This document shows positions 1-9,572 of a DNA stretch of 64,000 bases, piece by piece; within the stretch, counting starts at the first letter, position 1; every line of letters starts with the position of its first letter. The notes beneath the pieces are model-generated. The model ran no database searches and was not told where the DNA came from. It saw only the letters and a list, made by a program, of their open reading frames with translations. Source of the stretch: Salisapilia sapeloensis (taxonomy: Eukaryota; Oomycota; Peronosporomycetes; Peronosporales; Salisapiliaceae). The position numbers were made by a program, and so were the translations under genes. The stretch covers positions 1-64,000 of the forward strand of contig JAADVB010000049.1 of NCBI GenBank assembly GCA_023334545.1, in the 5' to 3' direction.

Positions 1-75
1 ACTCGATCTGTGTTCAAAGTTAACTCAAGTAATACAATTCATAAATATACCGTATCCATCGAAGACGCAATCGTG

Positions 76-612
76 CTAGTTGGTCGCCTCCACGTAGCCC
101 AGGCTTCGAAGGGCGTACAGGAAGGCTTCGTCGTTGGAATCTAGATCCGATCCTAGGACGGCTGCTTCGGCCACATGGGTGTCGCTGGCTTGGACAGTTC
201 CATCGAAGTTCAGAAGAGCTCGAAGCACGATGTCGAAGCGGTCGAGGTTGTCCAGCGCGCAGTCTTGGACACCATGGTGATAGAGGCTCGGATAAGTCGC
301 AATAAAAGGGCATTTACCCACCTCATGGCATGCGCAGGTTCCTTGGTACTGGTTTAAACTTGGAAGGTCGTTGCTGATAAGGATCACAGGTGCTTGGATC
401 TCTTCAGGAGCATCGGTCTGTAGCTCTTCGTGGTTGGCTAGCTCGGCATCTTCGAGAGTAATCGGGGTTGCCAGAGATTCGTCGGCCTCGGTCTGGATCG
501 AGGCGTCATTCTCTGGAGCCGTGTTCATTGCTTGAATGCGGCCCTTGATGCACGGGATGGCCGAGATGAGCGCACCAATGCTGGTGCCGATGATGACTTC
601 AAGAATGATCAT
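76..612 (-). CDS. Membrane-anchored hypothetical protein
   Basis: I do not recognise a family. The frame is open to an ATG at 705, but I prefer the ATG at 612, which makes the protein begin with a hydrophobic stretch (MIILEVIIGTSIGALISAIP) that could be a signal anchor or single membrane helix. The rest, about 150 residues, is acidic, with Glu/Asp/Thr-rich sequence followed by a Cys-containing segment (GTCACHEVGKC) that might bind a metal. It lies in tandem with the MYND gene to its right. No intron is needed. Function unknown; reality supported by the long open frame and non-random composition only. Confidence 0.5.
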   Translation of the reverse strand: MIILEVIIGTSIGALISAIPCIKGRIQAMNTAPENDASIQTEADESLATPITLEDAELANHEELQTDAPEEIQAPVILISNDLPSLNQYQGTCACHEVGKCPFIATYPSLYHHGVQDCALDNLDRFDIVLRALLNFDGTVQASDTHVAEAAVLGSDLDSNDEAFLYALRSLGYVEATN

Positions 613-705
613 TTTGTGGCGGTTCGTGAGGTCACTTGCGGGCTTTGTCGCAAAATGGGGAATGAGAGCTGAAGAACAATGAATAAAGACGACAGATTGA
701 GACAA

Positions 706-1040
706 AAGGTTCTTGAATTCATTTTATCGCGGTCTCTCGCGGCCTAGCTGTCCGATGGATGGGTCTTGACTACATCTTGGTCCTAGGTTTCCACTGCATT
801 TTTGCAAGACACAGGTTAAAATCGCCCAAATGTTTATATTAATATGATATATCAGTGTCGCACACAGCGAGAGAAATGGTAATCGACACTCTGGAGGTGA
901 ACTTTACGAGGCTACATGACTATACGACAACTGTATAGACTAGCTACATGCATACTACTCGGTACTTTATATATTTGCTAGAAGACATGAATGTAAAGAG
1001 AATATATATGCGTTTTCATAGATGTCTATTGCCTTTCTAC
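706..1040. other. Intergenic stretch, no gene seen
   Basis: Between two minus-strand genes. It is relatively AT-rich, with tracts such as the TATAT-rich segment around 830-850 and 960-1010. I see no coding exon, RNA gene or repeat. It must hold the 3' UTR of the MYND gene and the promoter of the left-hand gene. Confidence 0.5.
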
Positions 1041-1921
1041 CTACGCCGCCTTGCGGCAGTCTTGCTTATGTGTCTTCCAGTGACTCTTCTGGCATGCTAC
1101 GCTGCAGTAGTACTCGTTCTTGCATCGGGCGCACCGAGAGACACCTGGTGCAGAGCAGTTGGGTGCAGCACAGACACGTTGCGTGGTCGTCTGCGGCGAT
1201 GCGGAAGGTTTCGGCAGCGAAACAGGCTTGGATGCGCTCGACGTGCCGGCCTTGGACTGCTCCTGCGCTGTCTTGACCCACTCAGCCTCCATGGAAACCT
1301 CCGACAAGTTAAAGTCGAGTCGGTCAAAGGCGTCATCTACATGCACACAAGTCAGAACCACTTCATAGTCGCTATTGCTCGCATCAATTCCACTGTACCA
1401 TCGTCATGGACGCGAGCGATGAAGGCGTCGCCACGGACTTCAAGCATCTTGCCGCAGCCTTGGGCGATTGCAGACGCTCGTTGATTGGACGGAAGACCCT
1501 TAGACGTGCCTTTATCATCGACATACATGTTCACGCCAATGTATCCGACGTCCTTGGAGTTGATCTGGAGCGGGATCGAGTCCACAAGACTCTCCATCTA
1601 CACATCATCAGTCCATACGATCGAATGCACTATCACAAGACGCATGCATCATACCTGTAGCATCATCTGTAGCATTTGATCGTTCATCTGCGCACCCTTG
1701 GGCATTTGGCTCATGAGCTGCTGCTTGAAAATCTCCTGCTGTTCATCACTGCTCTTATCTCCCTTGGAGTGCTCCGCAAAGTGCTTTCGAAGACGATCCG
1801 TAAGGCAACCAAGCTGCGCCTCCTTGTCTTCTGGCAATGGCAATTTCCATTCTTCCAATGGTTTCTGCGTGTCCGTCGGTACGTACACGATCGAGTACTC
1901 GTTCCTAGCCATCTTGTCCAC
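1041..1921 (-). CDS. MYND zinc-finger protein (three exons)
   Basis: Three exons (1921-1655, 1597-1399, 1336-1041) joined by GT-AG introns of 57 and 62 nt give an uninterrupted protein of 253 residues. The C-terminal 45 residues are a MYND finger: CAAPNCSAPGVSRCARC, then YYCSVACQKSHWKTH and a final DC, with the full set of seven Cys and one His expected for two zinc ions. MYND domains are protein-interaction modules. The N-terminal part (residues 1-90) is helical and charged with Gln/Met-rich sequence, and the middle (IPLQINSKDVGYIGVNMYV) looks like a small beta domain; neither is assigned. Its start is 80 bp from the divergent DDB1 start, suggesting a shared promoter. No catalytic domain such as SET is present. 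Confidence 0.8.
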
Positions 1922-2001
1922 TGATCCGAAAGTGAAAATGACTTGATTTGACTATACATGACGGGACCAACGAAGAACTATTTCGGACAAATCCTTCCGA
2001 C

Positions 2002-5000
2002 ATGACGTACAACTACGTTGCGACAGCGCAGAAGCCGACGGCCGTGACGCATTCGCTCACAGCTAACTTTACAGGACCGGATGACCATAACTTGATCTTG
2101 GCCAAGGGCACGCACATTGAGGTCCACGTACTCACGTCCGATGGCCTCTTCCCACAGCATGATATCGATCTCTATGGCCGTATTGCGCTCTGTGAAGTCT
2201 TTCGTGCACCCAAGATGCACCAGGATTGGATCTTCCTAGTCACCCAGCGGTTCCAATTCACCGTTCTGTCGTATGATGCTGCTTCAGGGAGAGTCGTGAC
2301 GCAGGCGCAGGGTAGTCTTCGTGATGCCGTCGGACGTACGAGCGAGATCGTCACGAGTGGGAACGTGGATCCGAAAGGAAGGTTGCTCGGATTAAATCTA
2401 TACGAAGGCTACTTTAAAATCATCCCGATCGACCAGACGAAAGGAACGCTGAGAGATGCGTTTAACGTCCGGATGGACGAACTCCGGGTGATCGACGTCA
2501 AGTTCCTCGATGGGTATGACCAACCAACGATCTGTGTCTTGTATGAAGACTACAAGGGTGCTCGCCATGTGAAAACGTATACTGTCATGTTAACGCAAAA
2601 GAGTCTGGTGGAAGGACCGTGGAGTCAGAACAATGTCGACGCAGGAGCGAGTCTTTTGGTGCCTGTGCCTTCCCCCACCGGTGGCGTTCTCATCATATCC
2701 GCCCAGTCCGTCGTCTACCAGAATGAAAAGCTTCGATATGCCATCCCGATCCAAGACACGGTAATCCAGGTCTACGGCGCAGTCGACCGCGACGGCTCGC
2801 GCTTCCTCCTAGCAGATCAATATGGAACCTTGTACGTCGTTGCGCTCCAGCGAGACCAGCAGCACGCAGTGAGTGACATCCATCTCGAAGTTCTAGGCCA
2901 GACGAGTATCGCGTCCTGCCTTTCATACCTGGACAATGGCGTCGTCTTCGTCGGTAGCACTCTCGGTGACTCTCAGCTGATCAATCTCAAGGAAGAACGA
3001 GATGAATCTGGATCGTACATTGAGATCCTAGACACGTACACGAACATAGGTCCGATCGTAGACTTTTGCGTCATGGATTTAGATCGACAGGGACAAGGAC
3101 AGATCGTTACGTGCAGTGGTGGCGATAAAGATGGTTCTCTTCGTGTTATTCGCAATGGTATTGGCATTAATGAACAAGCAGTGGCCGAGGTGCCTGGTAT
3201 CAAAGGCATGTGGGCTCTCCGCGACCGCTTTGACGACGCGAACGACGCGTATCTCGTCCAGAGCTACGTCAGTGAACTTCGTATCCTTGCCATGGCAAGT
3301 GAAGACGAGATGGAGGAGAAGGAGATCGAGGCCTTTGTCAACTCCAAGACGCTCTGCTGTGCGAATCTGCTTGGCGACGGATGGCTGCAAGTGACGGAGC
3401 GTGAGATCCGAGTCGTCAATGGCGCCACGCAGTCTCTCGTCTCCTCCTGGACGTCTCCAGGTGACTCTCGTATCACCGTCGCATCTGCGAATCCCAGCCA
3501 GATCGTCATTGGAACATCCGACGGTGTTCTCGTCTACTTGGAAGTAAAGGACGGTCTGCAAGTAGAAGAGAAGGCGCAGGTCAAGTTGGATTATGAGATC
3601 GCTTGTATCGATTTAACTCCTTTAGAGCAAAACTCCACAAGCGACGGACAAGATAGCAAGATGGACGGATCTATCCGACGACCTACGAGCAGTCCGATCT
3701 GCGTCGTCGGTCTCTGGACGAACTTTTCCGTTTGCATCTTCCAGCTGCCGACGCTACGTGAACTCACGAACGAACCTCTCGGGAATGAACTCTTGCCTCG
3801 ATCCGTCCTGTGCAACTCTTTCGAAGGAGAAGACTATTTGCTAGTCGGTCTCGGTGACGGCAGTCTCATGAACTTCCACCTAGATACGGAACACGGGACC
3901 TTGAGCAAACGAAAGCGTGTGTCGCTAGGCTCACAGCCGATTTCCCTCGCGACATTCCGATCGAAAGATATGACGCACGTGTTTGCTGCCTGCGATCGAC
4001 CGACTGTCGTGTACTCTAGCAACAAGAAGCTGCTGTACTCGAACGTCAACACGAAAGAGGTGAATGTCATGTGTGCATTCGACTCCGCCTCCTCCCCCGA
4101 ATGCCTAGCCCTCGCATCGGAAGAAGAACTGACGATCGGCACAGTCGACGACATCCAGAAACTCCACATCCAGACGTTCCCTCTAAACGAATGGGCACGT
4201 CGGATTTCCCACAGTCCATCGACACATACTCTCGGTGTCGTCACAGTCAACTTCTCTCAAGGCAACAGCAGCGACAGTCAGGAGAAGGCTTACGTACGTC
4301 TCTTCGACGACCAGACGTTTGAACTCTTGAACTCGTTTGCTCTGGATGACTTTGAAACGCCATGGTCGATCATCCAATGCTCCTTTGCGGACGATCCATC
4401 GAGTGAATCCTACTTTGTCATCGGAACGGCATACGTGCATCAGGAAGAAGCCGAGCCACACCAAGGACGTATCCTCGTCTTCTCCGTCGTCGGCATCCAT
4501 GGCGACCGGAAGCTGCAACTAGTGTCGGAACATCAGGTCAAGGGCGCAGTCTACTGCTTGACTGCGTTCAACGGAAAGCTGCTGGCTGGTGTAAACAGCA
4601 AGGTGGAGCTCTTCCAGTGGAGCGAGACGAGCGAAGGGAGCAAGGAGCTCAAGGTCGAGTGCTCGCATGAAGGACATACACTTGTGCTGTATATGGAGTC
4701 TCATGGAGATTTTATCGCTGTAGGAGATCTCATGAAGTCTATCTCGTTGCTCAATTACAAACCGTCGGATGGATCGATTGAAGAGATCGCTCGAGACTTG
4801 AACTCGAACTGGATGACGGCTGTCGGCATTGTGAATAACGATACGTACATTGGTAGTGAGGTAGAGAATAACTTGTTTACCGTCCAACGAGCGTCGGATG
4901 CCACGACAGATGAAGAGAGGAGTAGACTGGAGACGGTTGGAGAGTACCACATTGGTGAGTTCATCAATCGATTCCGGTACGGCTCGCTCGTCATGCAAAA

Positions 5001-5433
5001 CACGATGGCGCTGTCGTCGACCAACCCGGCGGAAACCTCGGACGTAGCGGCGGAGAACCAAAAGACATTTATCAGTGCCTCCCAGCAGTCCATCCTCTTT
5101 GGTACTGTCAGCGGTATGGTTGGTGTGATCTTGACGATTTCAAAGGACCAGTACCAGCTGCTGCTGCGTATTCAAGGGGCTCTCAACCAAATTGTCCAAG
5201 GCGTCGGCGGTCTCTCGCACAAGGACTGGCGAAAGTTCGAAAACCGCCGATCGGTATCAGAAGCGCGCAACTTTATCGATGGTGACCTCGTGGAAAGCTT
5301 CCTCGATCTAACTCGAGACGACATGGACAAGGTTGTCGGTAGACTGAATAACGATGGTCACTTGGACGACAAGGACCCGTTCACGGTCGAGAGCCTGACA
5401 GCCTTGATCGAAGAGCTAGCGCAACTCCACTAA
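2002..5433 (+). CDS. DDB1: DDB1, damaged-DNA-binding protein 1 (CUL4 ligase adaptor)
   Basis: Single-exon gene for about 1143 residues, matching the usual DDB1 length of 1140. DDB1 is the triple-beta-propeller adaptor that links CUL4-RBX1 to DCAF substrate receptors and acts in nucleotide excision repair, chromatin and cell-cycle control. The start MTYNYVATAQKPTAV aligns with the conserved DDB1 N-terminus, so I choose the ATG at 2002 rather than the in-frame ATG at 1948, which would add 18 unconserved residues. WD-like blades run throughout and the C-terminal CPSF_A helical region is intact (GDLVESFLDLTRDDMDKVVG). It is head-to-head with the MYND gene and tail-to-tail with the TBC gene, 127 bp away. 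Confidence 0.96.
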   Translation: MTYNYVATAQKPTAVTHSLTANFTGPDDHNLILAKGTHIEVHVLTSDGLFPQHDIDLYGRIALCEVFRAPKMHQDWIFLVTQRFQFTVLSYDAASGRVVTQAQGSLRDAVGRTSEIVTSGNVDPKGRLLGLNLYEGYFKIIPIDQTKGTLRDAFNVRMDELRVIDVKFLDGYDQPTICVLYEDYKGARHVKTYTVMLTQKSLVEGPWSQNNVDAGASLLVPVPSPTGGVLIISAQSVVYQNEKLRYAIPIQDTVIQVYGAVDRDGSRFLLADQYGTLYVVALQRDQQHAVSDIHLEVLGQTSIASCLSYLDNGVVFVGSTLGDSQLINLKEERDESGSYIEILDTYTNIGPIVDFCVMDLDRQGQGQIVTCSGGDKDGSLRVIRNGIGINEQAVAEVPGIKGMWALRDRFDDANDAYLVQSYVSELRILAMASEDEMEEKEIEAFVNSKTLCCANLLGDGWLQVTEREIRVVNGATQSLVSSWTSPGDSRITVASANPSQIVIGTSDGVLVYLEVKDGLQVEEKAQVKLDYEIACIDLTPLEQNSTSDGQDSKMDGSIRRPTSSPICVVGLWTNFSVCIFQLPTLRELTNEPLGNELLPRSVLCNSFEGEDYLLVGLGDGSLMNFHLDTEHGTLSKRKRVSLGSQPISLATFRSKDMTHVFAACDRPTVVYSSNKKLLYSNVNTKEVNVMCAFDSASSPECLALASEEELTIGTVDDIQKLHIQTFPLNEWARRISHSPSTHTLGVVTVNFSQGNSSDSQEKAYVRLFDDQTFELLNSFALDDFETPWSIIQCSFADDPSSESYFVIGTAYVHQEEAEPHQGRILVFSVVGIHGDRKLQLVSEHQVKGAVYCLTAFNGKLLAGVNSKVELFQWSETSEGSKELKVECSHEGHTLVLYMESHGDFIAVGDLMKSISLLNYKPSDGSIEEIARDLNSNWMTAVGIVNNDTYIGSEVENNLFTVQRASDATTDEERSRLETVGEYHIGEFINRFRYGSLVMQNTMALSSTNPAETSDVAAENQKTFISASQQSILFGTVSGMVGVILTISKDQYQLLLRIQGALNQIVQGVGGLSHKDWRKFENRRSVSEARNFIDGDLVESFLDLTRDDMDKVVGRLNNDGHLDDKDPFTVESLTALIEELAQLH

Positions 5434-5560
5434 GTAAGCGTAATACAGTCGTCTTCGTACATGGGCATGGCATATAAAACGCATAAAAAGGAATAAAAAT
5501 GAGCATGTAAAACCAAAAAAGTTCATAGTCAGCTTGTTTCCCGACGGCATCGCTCATTAA

Positions 5561-8500
5561 TCAAATGCTCAGTACAGGACTCTCTTTCCCCTCGTTTGTC
5601 GAAACTCCACTTTGCTCCACATTCGATGCAGCTTCGGGTTCATCCTCTGCCACTGCGTGACTCGGCCGCGACAGTCTGAATGTAAAAGCAGCAGCAGCCT
5701 TACCGAGGTTCTCGCTGCCGGATCGGAAGAACGATCGGCTTTGCTCAGACTCCACTTGCGCTGGTTTAATAGGTGGAGATGCACTCGACGAAACTGAAGC
5801 GCACGACTCTGGACTTGCATGCGTTTCTGACGTTCGCTGCGATGTCTCGTCATTATCATCCGTCGAAAGTGTAGATTCCTGTGGTGTCCTCTCGGGAATG
5901 TTGCCGACGCTTTGCAGCGTCTTGCAGCTAGCACTCGAACTGCTGTAGGGACTCCATCGACCATCAAACGAGCAGCCACGAACTCGAAAGACGTATGCAG
6001 TGTTCGGAGACAGGTTTCCGACTTCATACTTTAACGTCTCGCCGTCAACATCGTCCGCAGCTGTCCACCACATGCTTGTCACCCTGTTCTTGGCGCACTG
6101 GACTTGATAAAACTTGTACTGAGCACAAGACTGAAGATCCCACGTCACTGCGATGGACGTTCCAGAAGTCGCAAACACTTCCAAGAGCTGTGGGGCTACA
6201 AGTTGCTGATTGCTTCCACTGCTCTTTGTCGAGGTGTCAGTTGGGCTCAAGTCAGCGTCTGAAGTGCTCGCTCGACTATGGCTCTTAAACATATTTGAGA
6301 ATACGGATCGAGTCAAGCTATCCATCTGCTTGCCACGTATACTTGGTCGACCTGAATCATGAACACTGGTCTCTGGGAGCCGTTCAAGAACGATGGAACC
6401 GTTTGGTGTGTTTTCAAATGCCCACATGCCTCTCAACTCATCCTCGTCTTCATCGTCACCATTCGTCACAGTCGTTTCCACAGTTTCCTCCAAGACTTCA
6501 TCCTCTGCTGCCTTCGCTTCATCATCTTCGATCTTCACAAAGACTTGGTTTGTCCCAGAACGAACGATGCGCTGTGTGCATTTAATCACGCTACCAGGTT
6601 TGAACTGCACATCCAACTTGTCAGCGTCATACGCTGGATGCTTCCGAGCACTAAACGCATGAAGCACACTGTAATAAAACACACCACGTTCATGCAACTC
6701 GGGGCAAACACCAGGCAAGAACACCACTTCACTCGCACCCCCTTCCTCTTTCTCTCTCTCTTCTGCGGTAATTTCTTCATCTGCTTTATCCAACGTTTGC
6801 ATCGGATCACTAGACAAACTGAATGGCCCCCACTTACGTCCATTCCCACATCGCACTCGAAAGACATAAGACTCGTTTGCATCTAAACCAACGACAGTGC
6901 CGTATGTCTTCGAAGTGATACCACTAGCATCAACTTCACGTCTCTCTCGTTTCACAGACGCATTCTGCCACGGATGGAACTTGTTCCCAGAGCGCAAGGC
7001 GTACTGCAGATGATAACGAATCCTGGCCTCGGCAGGTTTCACCCATGTAATGCCGATCGAATGTTGCGTCGCACTGACGAAACGAGGTGCAGGTACAGGC
7101 ACTGCAAGTATATCTGGCCCTTCCATCGCCTTAAGTTTCTCGTGGAAGCGTGGATCCTGGAAGCTCAGGACAAGAGGACGAGGAGTAGTCTTTACGAGCT
7201 CAATGACCTCATTGAACTGCACGCCGCTCACGGATTTCTCATTGACAGCAACTAGAAGGTCTCCCGTAGCAACTTGCTGACTGTCGGATGCCTGGCTATC
7301 AGGGATGATGCTATCGACCATGGCAAAAAACTTTTTGCCGTTACGAGGTCGCTGGAGAAGGAGTCCGAGGGGACCTTCGGTGAACACCACTTCCTTAGAC
7401 ATAATACTCTTCTCCAATGCATCTCGTGTCTTCTTACATATCGTCAGCCACTCTTGCTTTGCACCAGCCTCTTCCGCCGAGTCCACATCCGCAAGTATAC
7501 TGTCGCTAATGCTATCTCCAGATTTTAATGTCGAGCGTCTCGTAGGTGTTGTGACTGCCCTCAGACGCTCTGATAGACCAGACGGAGTGGTGGCAGACGA
7601 CGTTCGACTGGCGCTGAGGTGACTGGGCGTCAGGTCGTGATTCGGTGACATCATGCTGCCAATTCCATCTTCTTCCTCTGTATCATCCGTCGAGTGATGC
7701 ACACCGAGACCCATCATCGACAGCAGTCTCCAACCATTCGCTGCGATCGACTCTCGATGGTAACGTCCAGCGTACACCAGCAGCTTATCTTTCACCGCCT
7801 CATCTTCAGCTGCAATCGCATCCTTCAGTTCTTCAAAGCCACCTGCGAGCATACTGACGTGCTCAAATCCTTTCTGTAGGAACATGAGGACGAGTCGCGT
7901 GACAGAGACGTGCTCTTGGCTGAGACCAGTGACATCCTCCGTCTTGGAAGACGGTCGAGATGGTCGACGATGAGACGAGTCGGACGGACCGATGAAGCAA
8001 AAGTGGCATCCTTTCATGCGCTTCACTGTCTTGAAGACAATAGACAAGGCTTCAGGATTCGCAGCCGCCTCCGGTCCGACGTGGTACGACAGATTCAAGT
8101 GGCACTTGTCATACTCCTCTGCTGATCGACAGTCGAGCAGTACGTAGAACAAGTTGTTTGCTTCTTTACTAGACGCTTCCTCATGCGGTGTCGCTGGTGG
8201 AGAGGCATCCATCATCGGCTGATCACCATCCGCACTGTCGGTTGGTGTACCTGGTGTCGATACCTCTTCCTCGAAGGTTGTCTCATCTTCACTTGCCTCT
8301 TCGAACGCTGGAGCAACGGGTAGACGTGCTCTATCGCAAAGGGTGGACGCAAGTTCATCAGGATGGATGTGCAGGCAAGAGATATTCGTGAGCTGAGCAA
8401 GCAACTTCTCGGACTCGACTCCTTTCGTCATGCTGTTAAAGCACACTGACTCGACGTTGCGTACGAATGAAGACGGAGTGGATCTCGACAACTTCCTCGC

Positions 8501-9499
8501 TTCATTGCAGACTTCCGCCAACTGCTCCTTGGACTCTAACGTCGCGATTTTCGTAAGTACTTGTGGCATCATCGTCGGATCGGACCCAAAGATCTCATCT
8601 CGCTTCATCGAGACAAGGACAAAAGCGACAAAATGTTGGAGAAATGGATTTTGCTCGACGATGAAAAAATCCCATAGCTGGAAGAGCTGGTCGGACGGCA
8701 TGTTCCGAGCAAACAGAGTCATGAAGAGAGGAGTCATATAGAGCTCTGGGATCATTTCATGACGGTCTAAATACCGACAGAGCTTCGGGTCGTGGTACAG
8801 CATGAGCTGTCGAAAGAGCTGCAGTGAGCACTGGAGAGACGTGAACTCGCTGTCTACAAAGACGTGGGGAAGAAAGTGTCCAATGAACGCATGAAATAGT
8901 TCATATATCGAGCCAACAGATAGCTCTTCGCCATACTCTTCCTGCTGTTTCTCCCGTAAAATCATAAAAGGAGCCAGCACTTCATTCATGCCTTGTTTGT
9001 AGTCGACCGACTGGTTTTTACAGTAAAACGTTAGGATCTTATACATCGTCTCGATAGTCTCACTCCGTTGGAAAAGTTCTTCCTGTGAACGTGTACGACC
9101 TGCATCCCCATTGATGACTTTCTGGTTGTCCAAGTCTTCCTTCACGGTAGTAATCTGGGATTCCAAATCCGGCGGAGCTTCCTTCTGTACTCCCAATACA
9201 GCTCTCCACACCTGTGGCCGTAGTTCGTCTGGCACCTTGTCCATGCTGCGTGCGCACTGGGCAAGAACAGCGGCGTTCGGACTGTCCTTCTCAAGTTCCA
9301 TCTGCAGTTGGTGGAATAGCTGGGCCTCCGATGCTTCCATCGACGCAGCTGAGAGGTCGCTTACAAACGATGATTGCATTCGTACTTCATTCTGGTCTGC
9401 CATAGTAGGGGTGATTACTAAATCTGTCTCCATTGACCGTCGATCAGGCTTCCTTCCCACCCAACTTGCCAACTCAAAAATGAGGTGGCATGTAGCCAT
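5561..9499 (-). CDS. TBC RabGAP with rhodanese, PDZ and fibronectin-III domains
   Basis: One open frame of 1312 residues. Order: TBC domain at about 85-310 with the arginine finger (INGDAGRTR, fitting IxxDxxR) and glutamine finger (YKQGMNE), so GAP activity toward a Rab is expected; rhodanese-like domain at about 440-570, whose active-site loop lacks the catalytic Cys (CFIGPSDSS), so it is probably a binding module as in TBC1D23; PDZ domain at about 700-790 (GPLGLLLQRP, GDLLVAVNEKSVSG); two FN3 domains at about 790-900 and 1090-1190 (YVFRVRCGNGRKWGPFS; YVFRVRGCSFDGRWSPYS); a possible SH3-like segment lies between them. The tail is Ser/Thr-rich. The start could also be the ATG for MADQNEV about 32 codons in. 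The TBC-rhodanese core is like TBC1D23/TBCK; the PDZ-FN3 extension is unusual. Confidence 0.88.
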   Translation of the reverse strand: MATCHLIFELASWVGRKPDRRSMETDLVITPTMADQNEVRMQSSFVSDLSAASMEASEAQLFHQLQMELEKDSPNAAVLAQCARSMDKVPDELRPQVWRAVLGVQKEAPPDLESQITTVKEDLDNQKVINGDAGRTRSQEELFQRSETIETMYKILTFYCKNQSVDYKQGMNEVLAPFMILREKQQEEYGEELSVGSIYELFHAFIGHFLPHVFVDSEFTSLQCSLQLFRQLMLYHDPKLCRYLDRHEMIPELYMTPLFMTLFARNMPSDQLFQLWDFFIVEQNPFLQHFVAFVLVSMKRDEIFGSDPTMMPQVLTKIATLESKEQLAEVCNEARKLSRSTPSSFVRNVESVCFNSMTKGVESEKLLAQLTNISCLHIHPDELASTLCDRARLPVAPAFEEASEDETTFEEEVSTPGTPTDSADGDQPMMDASPPATPHEEASSKEANNLFYVLLDCRSAEEYDKCHLNLSYHVGPEAAANPEALSIVFKTVKRMKGCHFCFIGPSDSSHRRPSRPSSKTEDVTGLSQEHVSVTRLVLMFLQKGFEHVSMLAGGFEELKDAIAAEDEAVKDKLLVYAGRYHRESIAANGWRLLSMMGLGVHHSTDDTEEEDGIGSMMSPNHDLTPSHLSASRTSSATTPSGLSERLRAVTTPTRRSTLKSGDSISDSILADVDSAEEAGAKQEWLTICKKTRDALEKSIMSKEVVFTEGPLGLLLQRPRNGKKFFAMVDSIIPDSQASDSQQVATGDLLVAVNEKSVSGVQFNEVIELVKTTPRPLVLSFQDPRFHEKLKAMEGPDILAVPVPAPRFVSATQHSIGITWVKPAEARIRYHLQYALRSGNKFHPWQNASVKRERREVDASGITSKTYGTVVGLDANESYVFRVRCGNGRKWGPFSLSSDPMQTLDKADEEITAEEREKEEGGASEVVFLPGVCPELHERGVFYYSVLHAFSARKHPAYDADKLDVQFKPGSVIKCTQRIVRSGTNQVFVKIEDDEAKAAEDEVLEETVETTVTNGDDEDEDELRGMWAFENTPNGSIVLERLPETSVHDSGRPSIRGKQMDSLTRSVFSNMFKSHSRASTSDADLSPTDTSTKSSGSNQQLVAPQLLEVFATSGTSIAVTWDLQSCAQYKFYQVQCAKNRVTSMWWTAADDVDGETLKYEVGNLSPNTAYVFRVRGCSFDGRWSPYSSSSASCKTLQSVGNIPERTPQESTLSTDDNDETSQRTSETHASPESCASVSSSASPPIKPAQVESEQSRSFFRSGSENLGKAAAAFTFRLSRPSHAVAEDEPEAASNVEQSGVSTNEGKESPVLSI

Positions 9500-9572
9500 C
9501 TTAAAATTCTACCTCTACAAAAAGGCTATACAAACAGAGACAGATAGATCTTCAAGAGGTTTATGATTATAG

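Noticed and set aside
1337-1398. Apparent frameshift in the MYND gene, with two overlapping minus-strand frames
   Set aside because: A 62-nt GT-AG intron (1398-1337) joins the frames in phase, so no mutation is needed.
1948-2001. Upstream in-frame ATG of DDB1
   Set aside because: The extra 18 residues have no DDB1 counterpart; the conserved protein starts at MTYNYV.
6359-6886. Plus-strand open frames across the TBC gene
   Set aside because: Shadows of the minus-strand coding sequence; composition follows the opposite-strand codon pattern.
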